A stretch of 64,000 nt of DNA from Pinus tabuliformis (lineage: Eukaryota > Streptophyta > Pinopsida > Pinales > Pinaceae). Below, piece by piece: positions 46,240 through 57,209 of the stretch. The position numbers and the translations under genes are program-made. Each line of letters opens with the position of its first letter. Within the stretch, counting starts at the first letter, position 1. The stretch is from NCBI GenBank assembly GCA_031772625.1, contig CM062817.1, forward strand, positions 955,027,705 to 955,091,704. Reading direction: 5' to 3'. A model generated the notes under the pieces. The model worked only from the letters and a program-made list of their open reading frames with translations. It ran no database searches and was not told the DNA's origin.

Positions 46240-47470
46240 CATGATTTTTTATCATGCATGAACCCATATGATAGGCATTACTGCCTTTTCATACTTTTTA
46301 CCGCTTTTTGATGAAAGTACCTTCAGGAATGAAAAGCAGTAAAAGCTGCACTCAATTCTCAATAGAGCACTTTTTGCGATATTTTATTGCTCTTTAAAAA
46401 ATATAAACATCTCTGAGTTTTCATTGTTGAGCTCGTTAAATCTATACGACGATGGTCTTAGCAACTATATTTTGATCTTTTTCCAGCTCATTAAACTGAA
46501 AAAGACCAACAGAGCATTCTTTTTAGGCGTTTTTTTCTCGCTCTTTAAACTAAAAAAATCCCAAGCTTTGTATTTAGGCTCGTTAAAGCTTTATAAAGAT
46601 GACCCAGTGTTCTTTTAGGTACTTTTCTCGCTTGTTAAACTGAAAAATCCCTAGCATTCTTTTAGGTACTTTATAAAGATGATCCGAGCATTCTTTTAGG
46701 TACTTTTCTCGCTCGTTAAACTGAAAAATCCCGAGTTTTTGTTACTGGGGTCGTTAAAAATATATGGCAGCAGCAAGAGCACTTTCTTTTTTGGGACCAT
46801 TTCTCACTCTTAAATTGAAAAATCTCCGAGTTTTTCTCCTCCTTCGAGCTCGTTAAATCTATGAAGAAGGAATGAGCAGTTCTTTTCCCTCTTTATCTCA
46901 CTCACTAAACTGAAAAAGATACCCTGAGTTTTCTTCATTTGACTCATTAAAAATTTTGATGAAGGTATTGAGTTTGTCGGCGTGTGACTCATTAAAAATT
47001 CACGACAAAAAATGAGTTTAGTCCGTCACCTCATACTTGTAACAAAATGAGGTCGACATCTATTGAAAATAGGTTTCTCTTTCTCCGGATTCAATAGATT
47101 AACTAATGGAAAAGTAACTAATCCAGGTATACTATTAACCTTTTGTCGCACCTGTGTAACAATTATGACAAAGGGACCACCATGGAGTTGCTCTTTACAA
47201 TCTTTTTAGACTCTCTAAAAATGAAAAGACCACTGAGTTATCTAGTCTAGACTCTTTAAATTACACTGACAAGATATAGAGTCGTTATTTTTATGATACT
47301 TTTCATACTCTTAAAACATGAAAAAATTGATGAGTTTTCCTGTCTGGACTCATTAAACTAATCAGATAGGGCAGAGAGTCACTCTTTTTGTGGTCCTTTT
47401 CAGACTCTTTAAATATGAAAAGATTGATGATTTTACCCATCTGGACTCATTAAATTAATAAGATGGGGAA
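46240..47470. repeat. Array of about 20 short hairpins with conserved loops
   Basis: Between the antisense ORF and the 3' LTR of element G. Each unit is a 4-9 bp inverted repeat around a 11-20 base loop with a core like CTCGTTAAA, CTCATTAAA or CTCTTTAAA. Examples (stem / stem): CATTGTTG / CGACGATG (46422-46454), TCTTTTTC / GAAAAAGA (46476-46505), CTTCAT / ATGAAG (46933-46964), TTTTCAT / ATGAAAA (47300-47324), CCTGTCTG / CAGATAGG (47339-47370), CTTTTCA / TGAAAAG (47396-47422), CCCATCT / AGATGGG (47436-47467). Spacers also recur: GAGTTTTC before one class and GAGCANTCTTTT before the other, so the basic unit seems to be a two-hairpin module of about 100 bp. See findings. Confidence 0.85.
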
Positions 47471-48552
47471 AGTGGACAATACAACTGTATTCCATATTAG
47501 AAAGCATGGTTTGGCAGTGGTCGTTCCTTTGAACATGGCACTCCCTCAGATAAACCCTCCTTTTGACAGCCTCTCAATATGAACCCTACCATCCTATGAG
47601 TTTAGCCTATATACCCTGATGTAATTGCATCTGTGTATCCTAACACTTTGTAGTGTTCATGAGTCTAGTGTTGTCTGGTTAAAACCATTGTCGTGCCTTA
47701 TATTGTTCAAGGGTTAACCATTTGTTTCCTCCATCAACCCATCAAACATATCCTCTCATCATTCCCTTCGTTGTTTAGACCCACATGCTCTAAAGATTCC
47801 TTAAAAAACAAAATCATTCTTGTCCTGTTTTGTGTCAATTGATGTATGACACATTATTGCCTACCTTTCGACAGGTTTCTTCCTATTGACTTCAACACTC
47901 TATCTAGGAAGATAACCCAGAAATACATTTAGTGCCTTGGTACTTGCAGACATTAGTGGCAGGTTTCCTTGTGTTTGACCAAGGGTTCTCATTATTGGCT
48001 CCTGGTTAAGCGATTCTATGAGTGTTCGATGACAAAGACATTTTTCACACTCGTTAGATTGCACTGTGCATCTTGGAGACCATCACCATTATCGGTGGCC
48101 TTCCTCACATCTGTTAATAGTCTCCATTATTGACTGGTAATCAGATGATTTCATGCATGTTCGATGTCAACACATATATTCACATGTACCGATCTATGCT
48201 GTTTGGTGAAGCGAAAATCAAGACCTTAGGTAGAGGCTTGCATCATTCAGCCCTGTTTCCTCTCCCAAGCTGCGGATATTGTTTTTTGGAGACAACTGTT
48301 TCAGGATGATTCTATTATGACACTATGCCCGCATTGTGCTTATCGGTGGCTAGTATCATCATATCTCTTTGGAGAAAATTACTCTGACATAGCTACTGTG
48401 CATGGGAATACCCGTCTCAGGACATGATTTTAGCAGTTTTATATATATGTGTTTTCCTTGCTGCCTAAAGCTTCTCTCTCTCTCATTTTGACAAAAAAAT
48501 TATAGTTTAAGTAAAGAATTTCGGCCATCGTCGTAGCCTCTGATCTCATACT
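47471..48552 (+). other. 3' untranslated region of element G after the hairpin array
   Basis: About 1.1 kb without coding evidence, leading to the polypurine tract. No repeats as regular as those of the preceding array. Confidence 0.5.
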
Positions 48553-48563
48553 TCAGGGGCATC
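48553..48563 (+). other. Polypurine tract of element G
   Basis: TCAGGGGCATC directly before the 3' LTR. Short but of the type common in this lineage. Confidence 0.6.
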
Positions 48564-49589
48564 TATTATACAACAAAATGACCTCCTCATCAACTCATAG
48601 GGGAAAGACATGATGATTGAAGCAAAGACCACAATTACAGGCCTTGATCCCACACTAACGTTGTTTGTACACTAACAACTTACATTATAAAGCTTGTTAC
48701 CAAGATTGGAGGTGCATTAATGACCCTACTAAAGCATGTTGCTAGTCGGGGGACAACATTAGTGAAACTAAGGGAAGTTCCAAGGGTCAAAGGAATGAAT
48801 TGACTCACAAATATCTAGATATTTGTCCCTAAAGTTACTCAAGAAAAGCAAGGAAACATCCAAACAACCTATTTGGAGAAATTCTAATTTGAAAAAAGGA
48901 GGCAAATGGGAAACAGATGAAAAGTAGGGCCAGTTCATTGCTTTTGCCCTAGTGAACTCCATGTGGAACTTGGCAACCCTAACTTGATTGTTATATAAGC
49001 AAAGTGAGGGTAATTTTGAAAGGGGTCAAAGCATTTGAAAGGATAGCCTACTTAGCTGTTGAGAACTGTCTCATATCTAAAGAAGTGAGCAAGAAGGGAG
49101 AGAGAGAGAGAAGTGGAAGGGGAAAAGGAATACTGATACGACAAATGGTTGTAATCACTCTTCCGTTATTAATACAAAACTGCGGTTGTGTTCCCTACTC
49201 TATGGTGTCGGTAACATAGTTCATTAAGTTGTTCAGTTGATACTTGTTTATATGAGTAGCTTAGTTGTATGCAAATATATGTTCGTTGTGTATTCATATA
49301 TTGGTTTTCAAGGTTGTATGTGGTGATTGTGTTTGCCTTTCCTTTGTGCAGGAATTGATTTGGAGCCGGCTTTGAGGGAGTTCCGCTTGGTTGCATTGTG
49401 ATCTCCAAACAAATCTAGAAGGATACTTGAGGTAATCCTCTTTCCATACTTTTTTAATTGATATTTGTCTATGAACATGTGTATAACTTGGTAGCATCTG
49501 CAAATAATCTTACAGTCTATCGAAGGTCCCGGGAAGGCCTTTGAGGGTATTTTTCATTCTCCATACACCGTGCATTTTACCCCATAGCA
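48564..49589 (+). repeat. 3' LTR of element G
   Basis: 1,026 bp, partner of 37185-38235. Its first bases are TATTATACAAC, so the terminal TG has mutated to TA. Ends CCCCATAGCA before the GATGC duplication. Confidence 0.95.
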
Positions 49590-49594
49590 GATGC
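49590..49594. repeat. Target site duplication of element G (right)
   Basis: GATGC, identical to 37180-37184. Confidence 0.95.
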
Positions 49595-50610
49595 ATTAGC
49601 GAAGGATGTGTTGTTGGTTGAAAATATGAATCACAATCTGCCCAGTGTTGGACAGATGTGTGATCAAGGACACATGATGTTATTCAACTCTAAGAAATGT
49701 GAAATCATGAAGGGAAAATTTGGAAAAACTGTGGCTACAACAAGCAGACCTCGAAATGACATATAAATTTTGGATGAAACACCTAAATTGTGCTTTTTGG
49801 AAAAATAAGATGAAAGGTGGTTATGGCTCAAATGAATGGGACATATAAATTTCGACAATTTGGCTAGGATTAGCAAAAAGGAAGCAGTAAGGGAAATGCC
49901 TAAAATCTCAAAACTTACAAATACGATATGTGAATCTTGTCGGCATGGAAAACAGACAAAATTTGAGTTCAAGACAAAGGAACACTTTGCATCACGTCCA
50001 TTAGAATTAATACATACTGATCTATGTGGTCCTATGAGAACAAAAGGTTTAGATGGTGAATTATACTTTATGCTAATGATAGATTACTACACCAGAATGG
50101 CAACCATCAGTTTCATAAAGAAAAAATATGAGGCATTTGAATGTTTCAAAATCTACAAGGAATTGGTAAAAAATGAAACAGATTTGAAGATCAAATGTAT
50201 GAGATCAGATAATGGTGGAGAATTCACGTCCAAAGCATTTCAACAATACTGTGATGAAAATGGAATAAAAAGGCAATTCTCAACAAGCAGAACACCACAA
50301 TAGAATGGAGTTACTGAAGGAAAAAACAAAACCATATAGGAAATGGCTAGAACAATTTTAAATGACTCAAAATTAGATGATAAATTTTGGGTTCAAGTAA
50401 TAGATACAACCATATTCATTTTAAACAGAGATCTACTCAGGAACAATTGCAACGTGACTCTGTACAAACCATGGAAGAGAAGATCGGCTAACGTCAAATA
50501 CTTCAAAATATTTGGAAGTAAATACTACATCAAAAGAGAAGACCAAAAATTGGGCAAGTTTGATTCCCATGTTGACAAAGGTATTTTCATTGGTTATTCA
50601 TGAAAAGGAT
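49595..50610 (+). pseudogene. Element F protease end and integrase remnant
   Basis: Continues the copia pol after element G. The pre-integrase zinc finger region covers about 49595-49960 (VLLVENMNHNLPSVGQMCDQG, then MGHINFDNLARISKKEAV and ICESCRHGKQTK). The integrase core is in the 155-codon open stretch 49836-50303: LELIHTDLCGPMRTKGLDGELYFMLMIDYYTR holds the first Asp, KIKCMRSDNGGEFTSKAFQQYC the second, and the region after a stop at 50301 (NGVTEGKNKTI) the catalytic Glu. Rest of integrase at 50343-50603, with KYFKIFGSKYYIKREDQKLGKFDSHVDKGIFIGYS. Two stops interrupt it. Confidence 0.9.
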
Positions 50611-51720
50611 AGGCTTATAGATGCTACAATATGAGGTGAAAACAAATAGTTGAAAGCATAAATGTTACTTTTGACGAAGACTATGTTCTAAAGGATAACA
50701 ATGAGATCATCTCTGAGGGGCTTGAGGTAGAATCTGTGAAAGATGAAGAAGAAGCTCTATAACAAGACCAATCAAATAAGAAACAACATTCAACCAAGAG
50801 GAAATAAGAAATGATCAGCAGGATGTACAAGAAACTTCTCCAAAAGTTTTAAAAGAATTGTGTCAAAAGAATCATCCGGAAAATCAAAACATTGGCAACA
50901 TAAATGAAGGAATTATAACTAGAATAAGTCAACAACTTCGTTCATCATAACAAGCCCACCTTTCTCTTTTAGCAACTTTTGAGCCTAGAAATTTTAAGGA
51001 AGCTAGTTAATATGAACACTAGGTAGTAGCTATGAATGAAGAAATGGATCAAATTGAGAAGAATGATACTTGGGAATTGGTTCCACGACCAAAGGATAAA
51101 AATGTTATTTGAACTAAATGGGTCTTCAAAAACAAATTGAATGAGGATGGACATGTTAACAGGAATAAGGCAAGATTACTTTGCAAAGGATATGCACAAG
51201 TAGAAGGAATTTATTTTGAAGAAACATTATTCCCATTGCCAAAATGGAAGCTATCGGGATTTTTCTCACTTATGCATGCTCTAGAAAAATCAAGGTGTAC
51301 CAAATGGATGTTAAGTCAGCCTTTCTAAATGGTGAATTGGAAGAAGAAGTTTACATTGAACAACTCGAAGGTTTTCTTCTCTCTGACAAGGAAGACTATG
51401 TCTACAGATTAAAGAAGGCACTATGGTCTCAAACAAGCTCCTAGAGCTTGGTATGATCATCTTGATGGATATCTACATCAACAAGGATTCAAGAAAGGAA
51501 GCACTGACAACAATCTCTATGTGAAAGTGGATCAATATAACCTAACGATTATCGAGGTATATGTGGATGATATAATCTTTGGAAGCAACGATGACAAATT
51601 AAGTAAAAAAAATTCCACAAAAATGCAAAGTGAGTTTGAAATGTATCTACTTGGCGAGTTGACATACTTTTTAGGGCTTTAGATATCTCAGTAGGATAAA
51701 GGAGTATTTATATATCAAAC
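50611..51720 (+). pseudogene. Element F reverse transcriptase remnant
   Basis: Acidic linker to about 50930, then copia RT: AMNEEMDQIEKNDTWELVPRPKDKNVI (about 51030-51110), TKWVFKNKLNEDGHVNRNKARLLCKGYAQ (about 51115-51200), a frame change near 51240, then VYQMDVKSAFLNGELEEEVYIEQ (about 51296-51365), a frame change near 51430, then LKQAPRAWYDHLDGYLHQQGF and the catalytic YVDDIIFGSND at about 51560-51595. Catalytic Asp residues are present, but the frame is broken at least twice and by stops. Confidence 0.9.
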
Positions 51721-52510
51721 AAAGTACACCAAGGAAATGCTCAAGAAATTCAAGATGGAAGATTGCAAGCTTGTCCTTACCCCAATGGTAATAGGTTGTA
51801 AGTTAAGCTTAGAAGATTCGCCAAAGGATGTGGACCAAATATTGTATAGATATATGATTGGCAATCTTGTATACGTAACAACTTCTCAACCAGATGTAAT
51901 GCAGGCAATTGGACAAGTAGCAAGATTCCAAGCAATACCAAAAGAATCTCATATTATTCCCATCAAAATAATTCTTCAATATATTAAGGGCACAATGGAA
52001 TATGGTTTATGGTATCCCAAAGGAAATGATCTAGTTATCCAATCTTATATAGATGCAGATTGGGCAGGAAGTGTTGATGATCGTAAGAGTACCAGTGGAG
52101 CAGCATTCTATCTAGGTGGTTGCCTTGTTTCATGGTTAAGTAAAAAGTAGTCTTCAATCTCGTTATCCACAACAGAAGTAGAATATATTGCAACATCAAC
52201 TTGTTGTACTCAAGTTCTCTGGATGAAGCAAACTTTGCAAGATCTTCAAGTCAAGTTTGATGAGCCTATTCCCATCTTCTGTGATAACACTAGTGCCATC
52301 AATATCTCCAAGAATCATGTGATGCATTCCAAAACAAAGCACATTTTGATCAAATATCATTTCGTTAGAGAGTAGGTCACCGAAAAGAATATCAAGCTTG
52401 AATATGTTTCCACAAAGGAACAAATTGTTGACATCTTTACCAAACCATTTCCTCGTGAATCATTTGAGTATCTTCGCAAAAAGATTTGGATTCTCCCAAG
52501 TTTTCGTTAG
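51721..52510 (+). pseudogene. Element F RNase H remnant
   Basis: Open for 137 codons at 51737-52150: MLKKFKMEDCKLVLTPM, SLEDSPKDVDQILYRYMIGNLVYVTTSQPDVMQAIGQVARF, IDADWAGSVDDRKSTSGAAFYLGG with the first RNase H Asp. After a stop it continues with STTEVEYIATSTCCTQVLWMKQTL, FCDNTSAINISKNHVMHSKTKHI and STKEQIVDIFTKPFPRESFEYLRKKI, ending near 52510. Standard copia C-terminus, no envelope-like frame follows. Confidence 0.9.
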
Positions 52511-52582
52511 ACTCTTTCTCTTATCTACTTGAGTAGAACAGGGGAGTGGAGGTGTGTATAGGTCCACATGATGACTGTTTGT

Positions 52583-52695
52583 CAGGGGGAGTTACCCTTT
52601 GCCATTAATGACAAAGGGGGAGAGAAGGCAGTAGGAAGAGGTGTCATGATCGCAGGGGGAGTACTTGTGTTTCCATCAATGCCAAAGGGGGGGAT
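52583..52695 (+). other. Repeated polypurine tracts of element F
   Basis: Four purine-rich runs before the 3' LTR: CAGGGGGAG at about 52583, GACAAAGGGGGAGAG at about 52610, GCAGGGGGAG at about 52652, and CCAAAGGGGGGGAT at 52682-52695, the last abutting the LTR. Multiple such tracts are a known hallmark of Sireviruses. Confidence 0.8.
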
Positions 52696-54852
52696 TGTTG
52701 ATTAGTGGTTGTCATTGATGTCAACCCAAGTAGCACCAAGGCTACCCCAACCTTGTATGGGAATTTTGACTTGACAAATTACTCTATTCTGAGTCAAGGA
52801 TATTTTATATGTATTCTACTCATCGAGATGTTTCCATTGAAAAATGGCATGCCACGTAACTCTTCATAGTTTGAGAGATATTTGTGTTTAAAGTTAGTAA
52901 CCCTAGTTAGTGGGCTAAAACCCCATGGGGTTGTGGCATGGCACACATCATTGGTTGTGTTCATTGAATAGTAAATAATTAATCATTTTTAAGCTCCTAA
53001 AAGCCCTCAAACGTTCACTTGTTGAAGCCCCTCTCAACTCAAGTCATTTCTATAAATTGTGACCCTCATATCCTCCTCATGCAAGCACTTTCAACAAACT
53101 ATCTTGTGAGACGACCTCTATATTTTTTTGGCCCTCATGAGATTCTAATACATGATCTATTGCAGGGATATTAATGTTTCGTTGAGGTCTAGTTAGGGTA
53201 CAAAATTATGATCAAGTTTGAAGCTTTATTTTGAAGCAAGTTTAGAGCTTTGGATTCTAGGATTTCGCTGCTTCAAACAGGTCATCGTGTAATTGTTGCT
53301 AATTTTTTTTTTAAATGAAGCTTCAGAAGTTGAAATTAAAACCCATTTGATCCGCAATCTTGATGAACCTCGTGACATAATTTCAGATCTTGTTTCACTA
53401 TATTTTCGGAGATATGATTTGAGGAAGTTAGGGTTTTTGCAAGCTCCCGAATTCCATGTCAAACATGTGACCTCGGGAAAATAATTATAAATTTCTCTAT
53501 GAGAATTGGATTCAAATTTAGTAAAAAATGACAAAAAGAGGATGGAATCTAGTTTTTTGGGTATTGTTTTCAGGGCCGAAGGTCGAAACAGTGACATGTG
53601 GCACTTCATACAAGTTCTCTTTACTGAACTAGTCTATAATAATGTCATTGTGGGAGATTCGACATAACTATTTCTTGAATAATCCAATCTCGATCAGACC
53701 TGTGGGGTTGGAAGGAGGACTCAAAGGGATACCATATAACAAAATCTTAGACATTGGAGATCTGAAATTACATAGATACAATAGATTCAATATCGAGCTC
53801 CTAGAAGGCAAGAAAAAATATGCCTTCAAGTATCACTATAGTAAATACCACACGTCAACATTCAAGGGTAAGTATGATACATCAAAGTATGTATGATTAT
53901 TTTTTTCATTTGAATTTTGAGTATCATATTTGACATATTTTTTTGCAGGACATCGTAAGTATATTGTTTTGTATTTTTTTGGGTCTTGCTTGTTAATGCA
54001 TGTGCAGGAAGGATGACAATTTATAACAACTCAGACACATACTAGAAGGACATGCAATGCCAAAGTACCATTACTTGAATCAAGCACAACAATACCTTAG
54101 TAGCTACAAGTGATTCAAGAATCAATGTCGAGTCAAGTGTCAAGTCTTGTCAAAAATCCAGTGTTGTAAAAGAGTCATCATTGTTAATTTGTAAAAGAGT
54201 CATTGTTGAAAGAGTCATTATTGTAAAAGTGTGAATCTGCCTAGAGTTGAAGAGGCATTGTTGGGAGGTGTAGGATTCACTATTGGGATGATGTCATGGT
54301 TGGGTTGCAGGTTATAATGTGATTGGGTGTTTGATCAAGTATAAGAATATCATTGTAAATCATATTGTATCGTGGATCATTGTCCCTGGTATGAGATTCC
54401 ACACTCTTGTCTCACTTTTGATCATTATAGGGTAGCAGGGAGGTGCTAGGCAGGTGCATGAAGTCACCTACAAGTTGGAGCCTGTGAACACTTCAGGGTG
54501 GTAGGTTGGTCTAGGATGTTGGGGCATCCATTCAGTTGACTACTAAAGAAACCAGGGTGTTGGGGCATCCTTCCAGCGGGAGCTAGAGAAGAATGCTTTT
54601 CTAGAATTCTAGGAAGTTGTAACTTTCATTTTAGTTGGGGCTGAAGATTAAAGAATTTATTAGAAAAGTTTTCAGTGATTTTTTACTCGGACGGGGTTTT
54701 CCATCTAAAATTCTTGTGCTTTTTGTGTTCTTTTGTTTACTATTGTTACTGGATAAGCATTAATAATAATTGAATATTGACTAATGCTCTTAAAATATTT
54801 AAAAGTGCTAATTTTTAAGGAATACTGATTCACCCCCCCAGTATTTCCAACA
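52696..54852 (+). repeat. 3' LTR of element F, with leader-like insert
   Basis: 2,157 bp, partner of 32952-35106, with the homologous leader-like segment at about 53240-53818 and the repeated GTAAAAGAGTCAT block near 54167-54230. Ends GTATTTCCAACA. Confidence 0.9.
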
Positions 54853-55140
54853 ATTTTGACTCACTTGAAACTACAATGGTGCACACATGGTTCTTGATAG
54901 ACTATTCTCGCTCCTATACATTTTCTTTAAGAATAAACATTTCTTTATTTCTCTCAATCAACTCTATAACAATTGTTTTTTTTTATCTTTTAACTTAAGC
55001 TAGTTTAGTTGTTTAAGCATGGTCAATTCCAGACATTTTCAATTTATTTCAAAGTCTAAACTTCATACTATGTATTTAGCATTAGGGTCTTGATGACCTC
55101 CCTGCCTTCTAGATTAACTCCCAACTTAATAATTAACTTA
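54853..55140 (-). pseudogene. Unidentified coding-like remnant, copy 1 right part
   Basis: Continues 32705-32950 after the copia F insertion. Aligns with 55510-55786 in copy 2 (shared block TCACTTGAAACTACAATGGT). Broken by stops on the minus strand. Confidence 0.55.
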
Positions 55141-55142
55141 TA

Positions 55143-55144
<2 letters not shown>

Positions 55145-55232
<88 letters not shown>
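55145..55232. repeat. (TA)n microsatellite, 44 units
   Basis: 88 bp of pure TA, exactly at the junction between the two copies of the duplicated remnant. Confidence 0.98.
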
Positions 55233-55236
<4 letters not shown>

Positions 55237-55257
55237 TAACTATATATAACTCTATAT

Positions 55258-56460
55258 AAGTAGTTTGGAATTCCCTATGTAAGAAGTTTACCACAATCCT
55301 AACTTTCAAAATTATAGTATTTTCATGAATTATATATGCTCTACTTTTAGCTTCTACTAACTCTTTCTCATATAACTCCCAAGAGAGTAGTTTTCCTTGC
55401 TGGTCCCAAAAGCTTGGTAGACCTACCCTATTTCTTTGATCAAATTTTGAATCAAATAATCAAACTAACCTTTGAATTTCCTTTAGCTTATTTTCAGCCT
55501 ACATTCTGACTCACTTGAAACTACAATGGTGCACACATGGTTCTTTATGGAATTTTCTAGCTCCTATACCTTTTCTTTAAGAACATAATTCTTTATTTCT
55601 CTCAATCAACTCTATAAAAAATTGTTCTTTTTCTCTTTCAACTTAAGCTAGTTAAGTTGTTTTAGCATGCTCAGTTCCAGGCATTTTCAATTTATTTCTT
55701 AAAGGCTAAAATTCAAACTTTGTATTTAGCATTAAGGTCTTGATGACCTCCATGTCTTCTGGAATAACTCCCAACTTAATGATTAACTTTTTGTATTCTT
55801 GTTTTAGCTTGTTTGAAGCCTTCTCAAGTAGATTTTCTTCCTTCCTAACTATTAATGATATTTTACTCAGATTACTATACAAAATCTCTACTACTTGTCT
55901 ATGTAAATTGATTTTGTCAGTTAATGGAATATCATACACATTTATATAAAAATCTAATGTTCTAAATTTAGGTTGGCCTGAAGGGATATATTGAACATTT
56001 GGATGCATGAGAGAAAGTTTCAGTTGATTTATCTCTAGGTCCATAGCATAAAGTAGCCTTGTTTGATAGGATGAGGTTTCTTGTGCTACTAGTTGAGTTG
56101 TCATGCCATCTCTCACCTTATGCTTCATTTCTTCTATTTTCTAATAATTATTTTGAATTATCTCTATTATGGAAAAATTCCCTTCAATAGAGGATGTTGC
56201 TAGATCTGTAGAAGTAGAAGTAGTGGCGAATTCATGATTTCCCAATGACATTTGGAAACTAGGCTGATTAGAGGATTCTTCTAACAATTTCATTTATATC
56301 TCTTCTTCATCTCTCGTTTGGACCTTTTGATTCTTCTCTGGTTGTGTTTCCTTCATTTCAACATCTATTGGTTCGATAGTATTTATTTTCAAACTTTTCT
56401 CCTTCACTGTAGGAGTTTCAAAATATGTTTTTTGTTACACTTTCCTAGCTGGCCAAGTTC
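55258..56460 (-). pseudogene. Unidentified coding remnant, copy 2 (possible pararetrovirus-like)
   Basis: On the minus strand a long frame runs from about 56460 to 55706 with only two stops, of which 56128-55706 is open (140 codons). The product is rich in Lys, Leu and Asn with helical, coiled-coil-like stretches in its second half and an acidic, Lys-rich upstream part. Further blocks with coding character continue to about 55260, in several frames. I do not recognise the family. The flanking TA microsatellites and the local duplications are reminiscent of endogenous pararetrovirus loci in plants, which often lie next to TA repeats, but no RT or movement-protein motif is seen here, so that identity is only a hypothesis. 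Confidence 0.4.
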
Positions 56461-56797
56461 TTGATTTGTCATTTTTTCCAGCTTTGGTTTACTGTCATAA
56501 ATGTAAGGTGCGAAGTTAATCTACATCCTTTTAGCATTTATAATTATTTAGGACCTTTGCATTATTCTCTAGAATGCCCCATCATGTCACACATTAAAAT
56601 TATTTATAAAGGCCCATAGTGAAAGATGTGTTTTGGCACCAAACCCAAGAACAAACTAAATGTTCTTAATAACATAAGACTCTCATAAATAAATAAATAT
56701 TGCATAGTTATGTTTTTTTTTCTTTCTATCTTTAATTTGTTGTTTGATTGTTTTTGTGTTTAATTTTACATGTTTTTTTATTTATTTCACTTTAAGA

Positions 56798-56928
56798 TAC
56801 CATTGTTGCTACCTTGAATTACCATTGTTGTTCCCTCAAGTAACAATTGTTGTTCCCTCAAGTAATAGTTGATGTTCCCTAAAGTCACAATTGGTGTTCC
56901 CTCAGGTCTCAATTGTTGTGACCTCTAA
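56798..56928. repeat. Minisatellite, 22-bp unit, about 6 degenerate copies
   Basis: Units like AACAATTGTTGTTCCCTCAA, with variants (CTAAAG, CTCAGG endings), head to tail. Confidence 0.75.
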
Positions 56929-57140
56929 TTCTCTTTTATACATTTGTGCCTCTTGGGACTTGTTATTTCTATGATCGTTTAAATTCCTATTGTCCTTAAT
57001 AGTAACTATGCTTGTACTGAAGAACCTTAACATCCTAAGATCACTTGGGGGGGAAGGGATTTTCATGGGTTAAATTTTTTTGAGTCTGTATCATTTCATT
57101 CTAGTTATTCTTTTTACCTTTTTCAAGAAACATATTATAT

Positions 57141-57142
<2 letters not shown>

Positions 57143-57207
<65 letters not shown>
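57143..57207. repeat. (AT)n microsatellite
   Basis: 65 bp of pure AT alternation between the two direct repeats. Confidence 0.98.

Positions 57208-57209
<2 letters not shown>

Larger units (their letters stand above)
37185..49589 (+). mobile_element. Element G: deleted Tat/Ogre-like Ty3/gypsy element
   Basis: 12,405 bp with two LTRs of about 1.05 kb, a perfect GATGC target duplication inside the protease of element F, and a PBS TGGCGACTCCACTAGGGA of the Tat/Ogre type. It holds gag and protease, a truncated integrase tail, an additional RNase H, an antisense accessory ORF, and a long non-coding 3' region with an array of hairpins. RT, the main RNase H and the integrase core are missing, so it cannot move by itself. 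The antisense ORF between pol and 3' LTR is a known trait of some Tat elements (for example Grande), which supports the lineage call. Confidence 0.9.
32952..54852 (+). mobile_element. Element F: decayed Ty1/copia element, SIRE-like, split by element G
   Basis: LTRs at 32952-35106 and 52696-54852 (TGTTG...CCAACA, about 2.15 kb each). PBS, gag, protease, integrase, RT and RNase H remnants are in copia order, and several polypurine tracts precede the 3' LTR. Flanks read GATTTC(T) on the left and ATTTT on the right, an imperfect 5-bp target duplication, and the interrupted host sequence is continuous with its intact duplicate at about 55505-55515. Without element G it is about 9.5 kb. The large LTRs and the repeated AGGGGGAG tracts resemble Sireviruses (inference). 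Non-functional. Confidence 0.9.
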
